A stretch of 7,230 nt of DNA from CAYJAD01 sp964371505 (GCA_964371505.1 CAYJNG010000115.1:1-7230); one strand, 5' to 3'. Positions 1-6,116 are shown, numbered from the stretch's first letter. Numbers and translations are program-made. Notes: a model not told the origin generated them from the sequence alone.

Positions 1-106
1 AAAATGGCTTTTTTTCCTGTATTTTAAAGCTGTAAAATATATTTTTTGAGGTTTTCATCGAAAAAAATAAGTAGATTTTTAAATTATAGGGTTTGTCATT
101 GGTCTG
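1..106. other. AT-rich left edge, no recognisable gene
   Basis: This stretch is strongly AT-rich and holds no convincing gene. Plus-strand frame 1 is open only from the window edge to a TAA at 25-27, and frame 2 to a TGA at 47-49. Either could be the last codons of a plus-strand gene that lies mainly outside the window, which would fit the plus-strand terminator that follows. A perfect TATAAT occurs on the minus strand (83-88) without a matching -35 box. The end of the upstream gene cannot be decided from what is visible. Confidence 0.4.
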
Positions 107-137
107 AAGCCTGTCAAATTTCTTTGACAGGCTTTTT
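107..137 (+). terminator. Intrinsic terminator, plus strand
   Basis: A perfect 12-bp inverted repeat (107-118 against 123-134, core GCCTGTCAAA) encloses a 4-base loop and runs directly into a T-rich tract (TTTTTCTTATTTTT). The T tract follows only on the plus strand, so it should stop transcription entering from the left edge. The hairpin abuts the stop codon of the converging HD-domain gene. On the minus strand it is preceded by A residues but not followed by U residues, so it is a poor terminator in that direction. Confidence 0.75.
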
Positions 138-138
138 C

Positions 139-705
139 TTATTTTTGCAATCGTTTTCGTGTTTCTACATCTATTTGCGTGCGTAATTCTTGCAGCAAGG
201 GATGTATGGACGTATATTCCTGCCCATAGCTTAAATTAAAATCATAATCAAAAGTTGCAGGGTTCATGCCTTGTGTATGTTGCAGCAGCGTTTCTAGCTT
301 ATCAAAAGCTTTTACAAGTTTAGCCTCAAGGCTTTGGCCTGCTTCATATTCATCCCATAGGGCCACAAGCTTTTCGCATAAAGGCTCAGGCAAAGCCTTA
401 CACAAGGCTAACAAACCTTGCCGCTCCACGCGTTTTTTATCCTCTTTGGGCCTAAGCTCCACAGCAGGAATATCACCACACACAGCTTCGCCAAGGTCAT
501 GCACAATGGCCATGGAAAGCATTTTTTCAAGGCTTGCTTCAGGAAAAGCCTCTTGTACCAACATGGCCAAAAGAGCCACGCGCCAAGAATGCTCCGCGCT
601 GCTTTCTGCTCGTCCTTGTGATGTACTGGCGGAGCGCAATGTATTTTTTAAATTTTCTGCATGGCGTAAAAAAGTAAGAACTTTTGCCACTTCAAGACTC
701 TGCAT
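139..705 (-). CDS. HD-domain protein, YfbR/HDDC2-like 5'-deoxynucleotidase
   Basis: This 188-residue protein belongs to the HD-domain metal-dependent phosphohydrolases, closest in pattern to the YfbR/HDDC2 group, whose studied members remove phosphate from 5'-deoxynucleoside monophosphates. Visible metal-site residues are H39 in SAEHSWR, H69-D70 in VHDLGE, and D135 in KAFDKLE, with E73 and the GDIP segment (77-80) also typical. The length matches that group and there is no signal peptide or membrane segment, so a cytosolic enzyme of nucleotide salvage or pool clean-up is likely. The ATG at 703-705 is preceded by an AGGA box at good spacing. The gene is divergent from the threonine aldolase gene and appears monocistronic. 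Family assignment is solid; the exact substrate is inferred. Confidence 0.85.
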   Translation of the reverse strand: MQSLEVAKVLTFLRHAENLKNTLRSASTSQGRAESSAEHSWRVALLAMLVQEAFPEASLEKMLSMAIVHDLGEAVCGDIPAVELRPKEDKKRVERQGLLALCKALPEPLCEKLVALWDEYEAGQSLEAKLVKAFDKLETLLQHTQGMNPATFDYDFNLSYGQEYTSIHPLLQELRTQIDVETRKRLQK

Positions 706-721
706 AGTTTCCTGCCCCTAT

Positions 722-749
722 AAAATATTCCTGTATGCCAAGGCATCAA
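722..749 (-). promoter_or_regulatory. Possible promoter of the HD-domain gene
   Basis: On the minus strand TTGATG (744-749) and TATTTT (722-727) are separated by 16 bases. Each matches the sigma-70 consensus at four of six positions. The start point would lie only about 10 bases before the ATG, leaving a very short leader, so this is a weak call. Confidence 0.2.
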
Positions 750-866
750 GGAGGCACTACCTTAGCCGCAATGAGAGCATAAAGCAAGAGCATGCAAAGC
801 CTAAACCATGGGCTTCAAACGTCAAACCCTGTATGCAATTAGTACAAAGAAGTAGAGAAAAAGCGC

Positions 867-895
867 TTGCCGTTATGCAAAAGCAGTACTATAAG
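867..895 (+). promoter_or_regulatory. Candidate sigma-70 promoter of the threonine aldolase gene
   Basis: TTGCCG (867-872) and TATAAG (890-895) are 17 bases apart, matching the consensus at four and five of six positions. Transcription would begin near 902 and give a leader of about 30 bases containing the duplicated ribosome-binding segment. Position and spacing are good, but this is inferred from pattern only. Confidence 0.4.
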
Positions 896-910
896 TAGCG
901 GGTTCAACAA

Positions 911-930
911 AAGGAATTACAAGGAATTAC
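911..930 (+). repeat. Duplicated Shine-Dalgarno segment before the threonine aldolase gene
   Basis: The 10-base unit AAGGAATTAC occurs twice in perfect tandem, ending one base before the ATG at 932. The second AAGGA (921-925) is 6 bases from the start codon and is the working ribosome-binding site. The first lies 10 bases further upstream, too far to serve the same start. It looks like a small slippage duplication. Confidence 0.8.
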
Positions 931-931
931 C

Positions 932-1978
932 ATGTCAACAGCTCTCATTGAAAAGTTTAAAAACGATTATAATCAAACCTGTCACCCTGCTCTTTTGCAA
1001 GCCATTGGAGCCACCACAAATTTTCAGTACACAGGCTATGGGCTTGACGCCATCTCTTTGCGCACGTCCGATCTCTTACGCGAGCATTGCCACTGCCCTC
1101 ATGCCCATATACACTTTTTAGCAGGGGGCACACTTACAAATTTACTTGTTATTTCTGCATTTTTACGTCCGCATCAAGCCGTCATCGCTGTAGAAAGCGG
1201 TCACATCCATGTGCACGAAACCGGCGCTGTGGAAGCCACAGGGCATAAAATACTCCCCATATCTAGCCCAGACGGTAAATTGCACCCTACCTACATAGAA
1301 AGAGTGCATGCAGAGCACGATAATGAACATATGGTGCAGGCCAAATTGGTCTATATTTCTCAGTCCACAGAGCTTGGCACCGTTTATAGCAAGAAAGAGC
1401 TTGAAGCCATATCCGCTTGCTGCAAAAAATTGGGTTTATATCTTTTTGTGGATGGCGCACGCCTTGGCTGCGCTCTTATGCAGCAAAATGCTCCCGATGC
1501 CCCGCCCACTTTAGCAGAAATGGCAGCCCTTACCGATGCCTTCTACATAGGCGGTACCAAGAACGGCGCCCTTTTTGGAGAAGCATTGGTACTTACGCAT
1601 AAAAAAGTGCAAGAGGATTTTCGCTACTTATGCAAGCAGCGCGGCGCCATGCTTGCTAAAGGCTGGCTTGTGGCAGCGCAGTTTGAAGCTTTTTTTCAAG
1701 ATTCGCTCTATTACGATTTAGCAAAACATGCCAATGATATAGCAAAGTATGTGGACGGCGCCCTTACACAAATGCGTATTCCCTTACTTACTCCCACTAA
1801 AACCAATCAAATCTTCCCCATAGTAAGCAAGGAACTAGCACACGAATTGGCTAAAACCTATGCTTATGAATTGTGGGCACGCCAAGATAAAACATATACC
1901 ATTCGCTTTGTTACGTCGTGGGGTACCAGCATAGAGGATGCCAACGCCCTCATTGCTCACCTTAAAAGCCTTATATAA
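932..1978 (+). CDS. Threonine aldolase-family PLP enzyme (beta-eliminating lyase fold)
   Basis: This 348-residue protein has the layout of the low-specificity L-threonine aldolases, fold-type I PLP enzymes that cleave threonine or allo-threonine to glycine and acetaldehyde. The N-terminal FKNDYNQTCHP segment (9-19) matches the family's substrate-binding start. GGT (65-67) should hold the cofactor phosphate, and a histidine in HIHVHETGA (91-99) should stack on the PLP ring. D174 and R177 in DGAR contact the cofactor, K210 in GGTKNG is the expected Schiff-base lysine, and R325 in TIRFVTSW fits the carboxylate-binding arginine. Length is typical and no residue appears missing. It is probably a cytosolic, single-gene unit with its own promoter and a strong terminator. 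Related PLP lyases share this fold, so the exact substrate is not proven. Confidence 0.88.
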   Translation: MSTALIEKFKNDYNQTCHPALLQAIGATTNFQYTGYGLDAISLRTSDLLREHCHCPHAHIHFLAGGTLTNLLVISAFLRPHQAVIAVESGHIHVHETGAVEATGHKILPISSPDGKLHPTYIERVHAEHDNEHMVQAKLVYISQSTELGTVYSKKELEAISACCKKLGLYLFVDGARLGCALMQQNAPDAPPTLAEMAALTDAFYIGGTKNGALFGEALVLTHKKVQEDFRYLCKQRGAMLAKGWLVAAQFEAFFQDSLYYDLAKHANDIAKYVDGALTQMRIPLLTPTKTNQIFPIVSKELAHELAKTYAYELWARQDKTYTIRFVTSWGTSIEDANALIAHLKSLI

Positions 1979-2025
1979 AAAAAAGCCCTGCCACATGCTT
2001 AGTTGTTATGTGGCAGGGCTTTCTT
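1977..2025. terminator. Bidirectional intrinsic terminator between converging genes
   Basis: A perfect 15-bp stem (1982-1996 against 2008-2022, core GCCCTGCCACAT) with an 11-base loop lies between the stop of the threonine aldolase gene and the stop of the Cys/His repeat gene. On the minus strand it is followed by eight consecutive U residues, the stronger signal. On the plus strand it ends in TTTCTT. It should terminate the minus-strand repeat gene efficiently and the plus-strand gene reasonably well. Confidence 0.88.
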
Positions 2026-2039
2026 AAAAAAACAAAGTA

Positions 2040-2774
2040 TTATTTACAGTCACACGACGTATTCTTGGTACCGCATTGTTTACATTCTACATTATACGAG
2101 TGCAAACGATTATGCATTTTTTCGCCAAGTTCATCTTCAGGCGTTGTTTCAGCAGCAAACACATGCTCCACCACTGAGGTATCCACCGTAAAAGGTGAGT
2201 GATGCGTACCGCATTGCTTACATTCGATATTGTAAGAATGCAATCTATCATACATTTTCTCAGTGAGCGCTTCATCTTCTAAAGCTTCTTTAACAGGCAC
2301 CACAGCTACGTTCTCAGTGCGAGGCGTAGTGGCCACTTTATGCACTTTCTCTTGAGAGTATTTATGATTCTTCCCGCATTGCGGACATTCAATATTATAA
2401 GAATGCAAGCGATTATGCATTTTTTCGCCCAATTCTTCTTCTGGCGTGGTTTCCGCAGCAAAGACATGCTCCACCACTGAGGTATCCACCGTAAAGGGGG
2501 AATGGTGCGTACCGCATTGTTTACATTCAATATTATAAGAATGCAGCCTATCATACATTTTCTCAGTAAGCGCTTCATCTTCTAAAGCTTCCTTAACAGG
2601 TACAGCTGCAACACCCTCCGTGCGGGGGGTAGTGGCCACTTCCTGCACTTTTTTATGAGAATAACTATGATTCTTACCGCATTGTGGGCACTCTATATTG
2701 TATGAATGCAAACGGTTATGCATTCTTTCACCCAGTTCTTCATCTTGAACATCTATAGCTTCTTTATCAGACAT
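2040..2774 (-). CDS. Five-module Cys/His repeat protein, unknown function
   Basis: This 244-residue protein is not a family I recognise. After a short acidic N-terminus it consists of five modules with the shared core RLHSYN[IV]EC..CG, starting near residues 12, 66, 113, 167 and 214 in the order A-B-A-B-A'. The CxxC pairs are C29/C32, C84/C87, C130/C133, C185/C188 and C231/C234. The first four modules fit H-x5-C-x2-C-x3-H, which could bind one zinc each. The last lacks the final histidine but adds C241 and C243. A modules continue GKNH, B modules GTHH. Modules A and B together give a 101-residue period, and residues 58-112 are identical to 159-213. There is no signal peptide or membrane segment. 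The ATG at 2772-2774 has GAGGT and AAAGG upstream. It has its own promoter and terminator. A metal-binding or nucleic-acid/protein scaffold role is possible but unproven. Confidence 0.85.
   Translation of the reverse strand: MSDKEAIDVQDEELGERMHNRLHSYNIECPQCGKNHSYSHKKVQEVATTPRTEGVAAVPVKEALEDEALTEKMYDRLHSYNIECKQCGTHHSPFTVDTSVVEHVFAAETTPEEELGEKMHNRLHSYNIECPQCGKNHKYSQEKVHKVATTPRTENVAVVPVKEALEDEALTEKMYDRLHSYNIECKQCGTHHSPFTVDTSVVEHVFAAETTPEDELGEKMHNRLHSYNVECKQCGTKNTSCDCK
2043..2741 (-). repeat. 303-bp tandem repeat inside the Cys/His protein gene (two full copies plus a partial)
   Basis: The gene body is a direct tandem repeat with a period of exactly 303 bases: copy one 2439-2741, copy two 2136-2438, and a 93-base partial copy 2043-2135. 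For example, ACATGCTCCACCACTGAGG occurs at 2161 and again at 2464. Within the B-module part the copies differ by about a dozen bases in 140, nearly all silent. Each 303-base unit is itself an older, diverged duplication of modules A (55 residues) and B (46 residues). Confidence 0.92.
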
Positions 2775-2821
2775 AACCTTTACCTCATCTTAAATTTCTC
2801 GCGCCATATGCACGATGGAAC

Positions 2822-2850
2822 AATCTAAGAAGGAAGCCCCTGCTTGTCAA
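2822..2850 (-). promoter_or_regulatory. Sigma-70 promoter of the Cys/His repeat gene
   Basis: On the minus strand a perfect -35 box TTGACA (2845-2850) is followed after exactly 17 bases by TAGATT (2822-2827), four of six matches to the -10 consensus. Transcription should begin near 2815 and give a leader of about 40 bases. It lies in the 118-base gap between two genes on the same strand, so the repeat gene can be expressed independently of the gene before it. Confidence 0.6.
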
Positions 2851-2892
2851 TGCCTTCACACAGATAACACACAATTTTCATCTGCAGCGTGC

Positions 2893-3939
2893 TTATAAAT
2901 CTTCCATAATTTTCGCATATTGGGTAGAAGCTATCATAAAGCCCACAGGGCTTAAATCCTTATACATAAGACCTATATCTCTTTGCTGCCATGCGCTGAG
3001 TAACTCTGCAATAGTGGCACTGCTCTTACAAAGACTTTGCGCAACTTCCTGCACAGAAAAAACGCTTTGATCGTACAAATCCAGAATTTTTTCTTTTATC
3101 TTAGCATCATCAAGACTTTCTAAATCTGCTTCAAGGCATGTTTTATTTATGGTGGTAAACTCGTAAGTGCCGTCTTGCTTCGCTGGCATTAAAATATACG
3201 AAAAGTCAGCGCAGGGTGCTCCCACGTTTTTTTCAAAGTGTTCTTGTGTAAAAGACTTGGTGAAAAGGCCTGAAAAATGCGTTCTAAAGGCTTCTTCAAG
3301 CGGGGGAAAGTGTTTGGAATTTTCCAGCGAATACAGTGTTTTTAAATATTCCAAATAGCGAATACTTAAACTGGAAATATTACTGGCTTCATACAAAGCT
3401 TCTACTTTTTTGCTAAATACTTCAAAGTCTGAAAAAGTAAGCAATGCCGTAGAATGCAGGCGTGTGAGTACATAAAGAAGCGTTAACGCGTTAACCGCTG
3501 ATGTAGGCAACTTGGGCAAGACCATGAGCACATCATCCAGCAAGTCTTGTCTTGTGCTCCATTCTTTTTCTTGGGCACGCTCAAGTAAGGCCTCAATAAG
3601 CCTTTCTTTTACTTCCTCATTGCCCACTTTTGCATGAGCACATTGCACTTTATGTAGGATAGATTGAAAACTCGGCGTAGCAAAAACAGACGTATCTTCC
3701 AGTTTTTCTTCTGCCAAAAGCAAAAACTCTGTCACAAGCACTTCTACACGCAGCAGTGCCAGCTCCTTTGCCTCTTCTGAAAGTTCCGTAAAGCTGCTCT
3801 TCGATAAATCCAAAAGCAACTCTCTCACCTCAGCATAGTCCATATGTGCTGTTACATCTTTTTGTGCAGCTTCTTGCTGCATCAGCTGCTTAAATAAATT
3901 ATCCCATACCTCTTGGCTAATTTTTGAACGACCTATCAT
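2893..3939 (-). CDS. Unknown protein, resembles LPO_1073/Vpar_1526 family
   Basis: This 348-residue protein looks almost entirely alpha-helical and acidic, with no signal peptide and no clear membrane segment. The middle (about 88-180) has a layout I associate from memory with proteins annotated LPO_1073/Vpar_1526: a segment ending PSFQSILHKVQ, then LIEALLERAQ, then a leucine-rich stretch with VLPKLPTSAVNALTLLYVL. The C-terminus (about 293-337) could form a winged helix: SVQEVAQSL, a turn, IAELLSAWQQRD, then DLSPVGFMIAS as the closing strand. No catalytic motif is visible. The ATG at 3937-3939 has a strong GGAGGAG box a few bases upstream. No hairpin terminator follows it, so some read-through into the Cys/His repeat gene is possible. 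Function is unknown; the family link is an impression, not a computed match. Confidence 0.75.
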   Translation of the reverse strand: MIGRSKISQEVWDNLFKQLMQQEAAQKDVTAHMDYAEVRELLLDLSKSSFTELSEEAKELALLRVEVLVTEFLLLAEEKLEDTSVFATPSFQSILHKVQCAHAKVGNEEVKERLIEALLERAQEKEWSTRQDLLDDVLMVLPKLPTSAVNALTLLYVLTRLHSTALLTFSDFEVFSKKVEALYEASNISSLSIRYLEYLKTLYSLENSKHFPPLEEAFRTHFSGLFTKSFTQEHFEKNVGAPCADFSYILMPAKQDGTYEFTTINKTCLEADLESLDDAKIKEKILDLYDQSVFSVQEVAQSLCKSSATIAELLSAWQQRDIGLMYKDLSPVGFMIASTQYAKIMEDL

Positions 3940-4130
3940 AACTCCTCCGTATATCCTGCTTACTCATAGTAGTTACAACATTGTTTTCCACAGTGTATAC
4001 AGGTCCATGACATTTGTCGATGTTGAAAAAGAGAGCTTATAAAAGGGGCTAAAGCAAAGAGGCATGCGCTCTACAAAGCGCCTTTGAGTATACAGCAAGG
4101 CTAAACTAAAAAAAATTACATTAAGGTAGC
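3940..4130. other. Intergenic region, no gene recognised
   Basis: This stretch lies upstream of the 348-residue gene and downstream of the terminator of the next minus-strand gene. It should contain the promoter of the 348-residue gene. The best minus-strand pair, TCGACA and TATACA, is only 15 bases apart, so I do not call it. A short inverted repeat (GCGCT/AGCGC around a 6-base loop, 4067-4082) is present but has no T tract. No open frame or RNA gene is evident. Confidence 0.4.
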
Positions 4131-4183
4131 AAAAAGATGCGGTTTTAAGCCTTGTACAATACTGTACAGTGACCTAAAACCGC
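4131..4183 (-). terminator. Intrinsic terminator of the 101-residue gene
   Basis: Read on the minus strand, a 9-bp outer stem (GCGGTTTTA with TAAAACCGC, 4175-4183 against 4139-4147) encloses a second hairpin in which two TGTACA palindromes (4153-4158 and 4163-4168) can pair around a 4-base loop. A run of five U residues (4131-4135) follows after a few bases. It lies 23 bases beyond the stop codon of the 101-residue gene. Confidence 0.7.
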
Positions 4184-4206
4184 GCCCAGAGGAAATGAAA
4201 AATATA

Positions 4207-4512
4207 TTACTTTTTCATGCTACGTTTAGAAGCTTTAAGCGGGTTAACTTTAACTGCGGTGCTTTTAGGCATATCTTTAACAAGATGCTTATTTTCTTCA
4301 TAAAAAGCCTTATAATCAATACCAAGAGCATTGATTCGTTGCTCCATAAGCCTACGATCACTGTTACGGTTAGGGTCAGATAAATCTTTATCCACATAAC
4401 GGCCCGTGGTTAAGTATAAGCCCTTCTGGTCAATGGCAAGTAAAAATGTAGCATCGTTTTCTACAATATCTTGCACCACCATTTCTTTTGCCGTGCCAAA
4501 ACGTGTAATCAT
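4207..4512 (-). CDS. Small conserved-looking protein of unknown function (101 residues)
   Basis: I do not recognise this protein. The start is set at the ATG at 4510-4512 because AAGGAG (4519-4524) stands 6 bases before it. The frame remains open upstream into the run of Ns, but that extension is an artefact of unknown bases. Residues 1-40 look like a small beta-rich fold (TFLLAIDQKGLYLTTGRYV), followed by a polar segment with DPNRNSDRR (46-54) and a helical region. The C-terminal 20 residues are rich in lysine and arginine, ending KASKRSMKK, which could contact nucleic acid or ribosomes. There is no signal peptide and no cysteine. It has its own terminator, and its promoter probably lies in or beside the gap. 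Confidence 0.78.
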   Translation of the reverse strand: MITRFGTAKEMVVQDIVENDATFLLAIDQKGLYLTTGRYVDKDLSDPNRNSDRRLMEQRINALGIDYKAFYEENKHLVKDMPKSTAVKVNPLKASKRSMKK

Positions 4513-4565
4513 GAAAATCTCCTTTTCTAAAGCTTTATCACTGTCTAGGATGTGCCACACATGGC

Positions 4566-4665
4566 NNNNNNNNNNNNNNNNNNNNNNNNNNNNNNNNNNN
4601 NNNNNNNNNNNNNNNNNNNNNNNNNNNNNNNNNNNNNNNNNNNNNNNNNNNNNNNNNNNNNNNNN
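4566..4665. other. Assembly gap (100 Ns)
   Basis: Exactly 100 Ns stand here, the usual placeholder for a scaffold gap of unknown size. The true distance between the 101-residue gene and rfbC is therefore unknown, and genes may be missing. Reading frames that appear to cross this run are not real evidence of coding. The 32 bases between the gap and the rfbC stop (4666-4697) show no hairpin and no gene start on the minus strand. Confidence 0.97.
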
Positions 4666-4697
4666 GGAGTGGGGATGGAAAAAGAGTATGAGAAGAT

Positions 4698-5225
4698 TTA
4701 CTTTGGTACAAAAGGTAAGGCTGTAGCATCCTTTTCTGACAATAAGGGGCTTTCCACAGGCCATGTAATACCAAGGCTTGGGGAGTTCCATGCAAAGGCG
4801 CCTTCGTCTTGAGGGTCATAATAGTCTGTCACCTTATAATGCAAATGCGCCCAAGGCGAGGTGACTACAAAACCATGCGCCAAACCCGGAGGCACCCATA
4901 GTTGGCATTGATTTTCCGCATTCAGCTCCACGCCGTACCATTGGCCGTAGCTAGGTGAGTCCTCTCGGATATCCACTATCACGTCATACACAGAGCCCAT
5001 GGACACGGAGACCAATTTACCTTGCGGTTTTTTCTTTTGAAAGTGCAATCCGCGCAAAACCCCTTGGCCCGAGCGCGAGTGATTATCTTGCACAAAGGGC
5101 AAGCTTATGCCAGCTTCTACATAGCGCTTTTCTTGCCATGTTTCCACAAAGTAGCCACGCGCATCGCCAAAAACTTTGGGAGTAATGAGCAAAGCCCCTA
5201 CAATGGGCGTTTTATTTATTTGCAT
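4698..5225 (-). CDS. rfbC: dTDP-4-dehydrorhamnose 3,5-epimerase
   Basis: This is RmlC, the cupin-fold epimerase that converts dTDP-4-keto-6-deoxy-D-glucose to dTDP-4-keto-L-rhamnose in the cytosol. With the chosen start it has 175 residues, normal for the family. Visible signatures are DARGYFVETW (21-30), the catalytic histidine H61 in RGLHFQ, K70, H117 in GLAHGF, Y130 in LHYKVTDYY, and D166 in LSEKD, the expected partner of the catalytic histidine. I chose the ATG at 5223-5225 because AAGGA (5234-5238) lies 8 bases upstream. An in-frame ATG 21 bases earlier (5246) has no ribosome-binding site and would add seven unconserved residues. The gene overlaps the end of rfbA by 14 bases, indicating translational coupling. 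It is the last visible gene of the operon before the assembly gap. Confidence 0.93.
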   Translation of the reverse strand: MQINKTPIVGALLITPKVFGDARGYFVETWQEKRYVEAGISLPFVQDNHSRSGQGVLRGLHFQKKKPQGKLVSVSMGSVYDVIVDIREDSPSYGQWYGVELNAENQCQLWVPPGLAHGFVVTSPWAHLHYKVTDYYDPQDEGAFAWNSPSLGITWPVESPLLSEKDATALPFVPK

Positions 5226-6114
5226 AAAAAATATCCTTATTGCCATCGGCTAGTTCTAGAAGATATTCCCCATAAGCGGATTTACGCAAAGCTGAACCAA
5301 GAATACGTAACTGCTCTGCACTAATAAAACCTTTACGCCACGCTATTTCTTCGGGGCAAGCCACATACAGGCCTTGGCGTGTTTGCATGGCCTGCACATA
5401 GGAAGAAGCCGCCAAGAGGGAGTCATGGGTACCGGTATCAAGCCAAGCTATGCCGCGCCCCATAAGCTCCACATGCAAATCGCCGCGTTGTAAATAAGCA
5501 TTATTTACGTCGGTTATTTCCAATTCACCCCGTGCTGAAGGCGTAATGGATGCGGCAATATCTACCACATCAGCATCATAAAAATAGAGTCCGGTAACAG
5601 CATAATTAGAACGCGGCACAGCCGGCTTTTCTTCAATACTAATGGCCTGATGCTCTGCGTTAAATTCCACCACACCATAACGCTCAGGATCGCTTACATG
5701 GTAGCCAAAGACCGAAGCCCCATGCTCTTTTTCGGTGGCGTTCTGTAAGAGTGTATCTAAGTTATGCCCAAAGAAAATATTATCCCCTAAAACTAAACAG
5801 CAAGGGTGCCCTTCTATATAGGGCCGCGCCAAAATAAAAGCCTGAGCAAGGCCGTCGGGGGAAGGTTGCACAATATAACGAAAGGTACAGCCCCATGCGC
5901 TACCATCGCCCAAGAGCTCTTCAAAAAGGTGAATGTGCTGCGGGGTGGAGATGATGCTTATATCCCGAATACCGGCTTGCAACAATATGCTTAAGGGATA
6001 GTAAATCATGGGCTTATCGTAAATAGGCATGAGCTGCTTGCTAATGCTTAGGGTCAGCGGGTGTAAGCGTGTGCCAGAGCCGCCAGCAAGGATGATACCT
6101 TTACGTTCTTTCAT
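5212..6114 (-). CDS. rfbA: Glucose-1-phosphate thymidylyltransferase
   Basis: This is RmlA, which joins dTTP and glucose-1-phosphate to make dTDP-glucose, the first step of dTDP-rhamnose synthesis and usually its feedback-controlled step. With the chosen start it has 300 residues. The nucleotide-binding start GIILAGGSGTR (6-16) is intact, followed by K26, QPSPDGLAQAF (83-93), GDNIFFG (110-116) with metal-binding D111, EEKP (161-164), VTGLYFYD (173-180) and LDTGTHDSL (225-233) with D226. The ATG at 6112-6114 is preferred: GAGGT lies 4 bases before it, and it sits 2 bases after the rfbB stop. An upstream ATG at 6147 would add 11 unconserved residues inside rfbB. The Shine-Dalgarno sequence overlaps the rfbB stop codon, so the two genes are probably translationally coupled. 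Confidence 0.95.
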   Translation of the reverse strand: MKERKGIILAGGSGTRLHPLTLSISKQLMPIYDKPMIYYPLSILLQAGIRDISIISTPQHIHLFEELLGDGSAWGCTFRYIVQPSPDGLAQAFILARPYIEGHPCCLVLGDNIFFGHNLDTLLQNATEKEHGASVFGYHVSDPERYGVVEFNAEHQAISIEEKPAVPRSNYAVTGLYFYDADVVDIAASITPSARGELEITDVNNAYLQRGDLHVELMGRGIAWLDTGTHDSLLAASSYVQAMQTRQGLYVACPEEIAWRKGFISAEQLRILGSALRKSAYGEYLLELADGNKDIFYANK

Positions 6115-6116
6115 GC

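Noticed and set aside
83..88. Perfect TATAAT on the minus strand near the left edge
   Set aside because: No -35 box lies 15-19 bases upstream and there is no extended -10, so it is probably a chance match in AT-rich DNA.
266..898. 210-residue plus-strand open frame overlapping the HD-domain gene
   Set aside because: It is antisense to a gene with clear HD-family motifs, has a composition rich in Ser, Cys and Arg typical of an antisense frame, and shows no family motif.
2040..2774. Reading the 303-bp repeats as a CRISPR array or mobile element
   Set aside because: The repeats are in-frame coding units without short repeat-spacer structure, terminal inverted repeats or a transposase.
932..3939. 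Two genes of the same length, 348 residues each (932-1978 and 2893-3939), as possible duplicates
   Set aside because: One is a PLP enzyme and the other a helical unknown; their sequences share nothing, so equal length is coincidence.
3974..4020. Promoter TCGACA/TATACA for the 348-residue gene
   Set aside because: The 15-base spacer is shorter than usual and neither box is perfect, so the evidence is too thin to annotate.
4057..4086. Short inverted repeat GCGCT/AGCGC as a terminator or small RNA
   Set aside because: The stem has only five pairs and no T tract follows on either strand.
4406..4819. Open frames running across the Ns on both strands
   Set aside because: They are open only because the Ns translate as unknown residues; the gap size is not known, so no frame can be followed through it.
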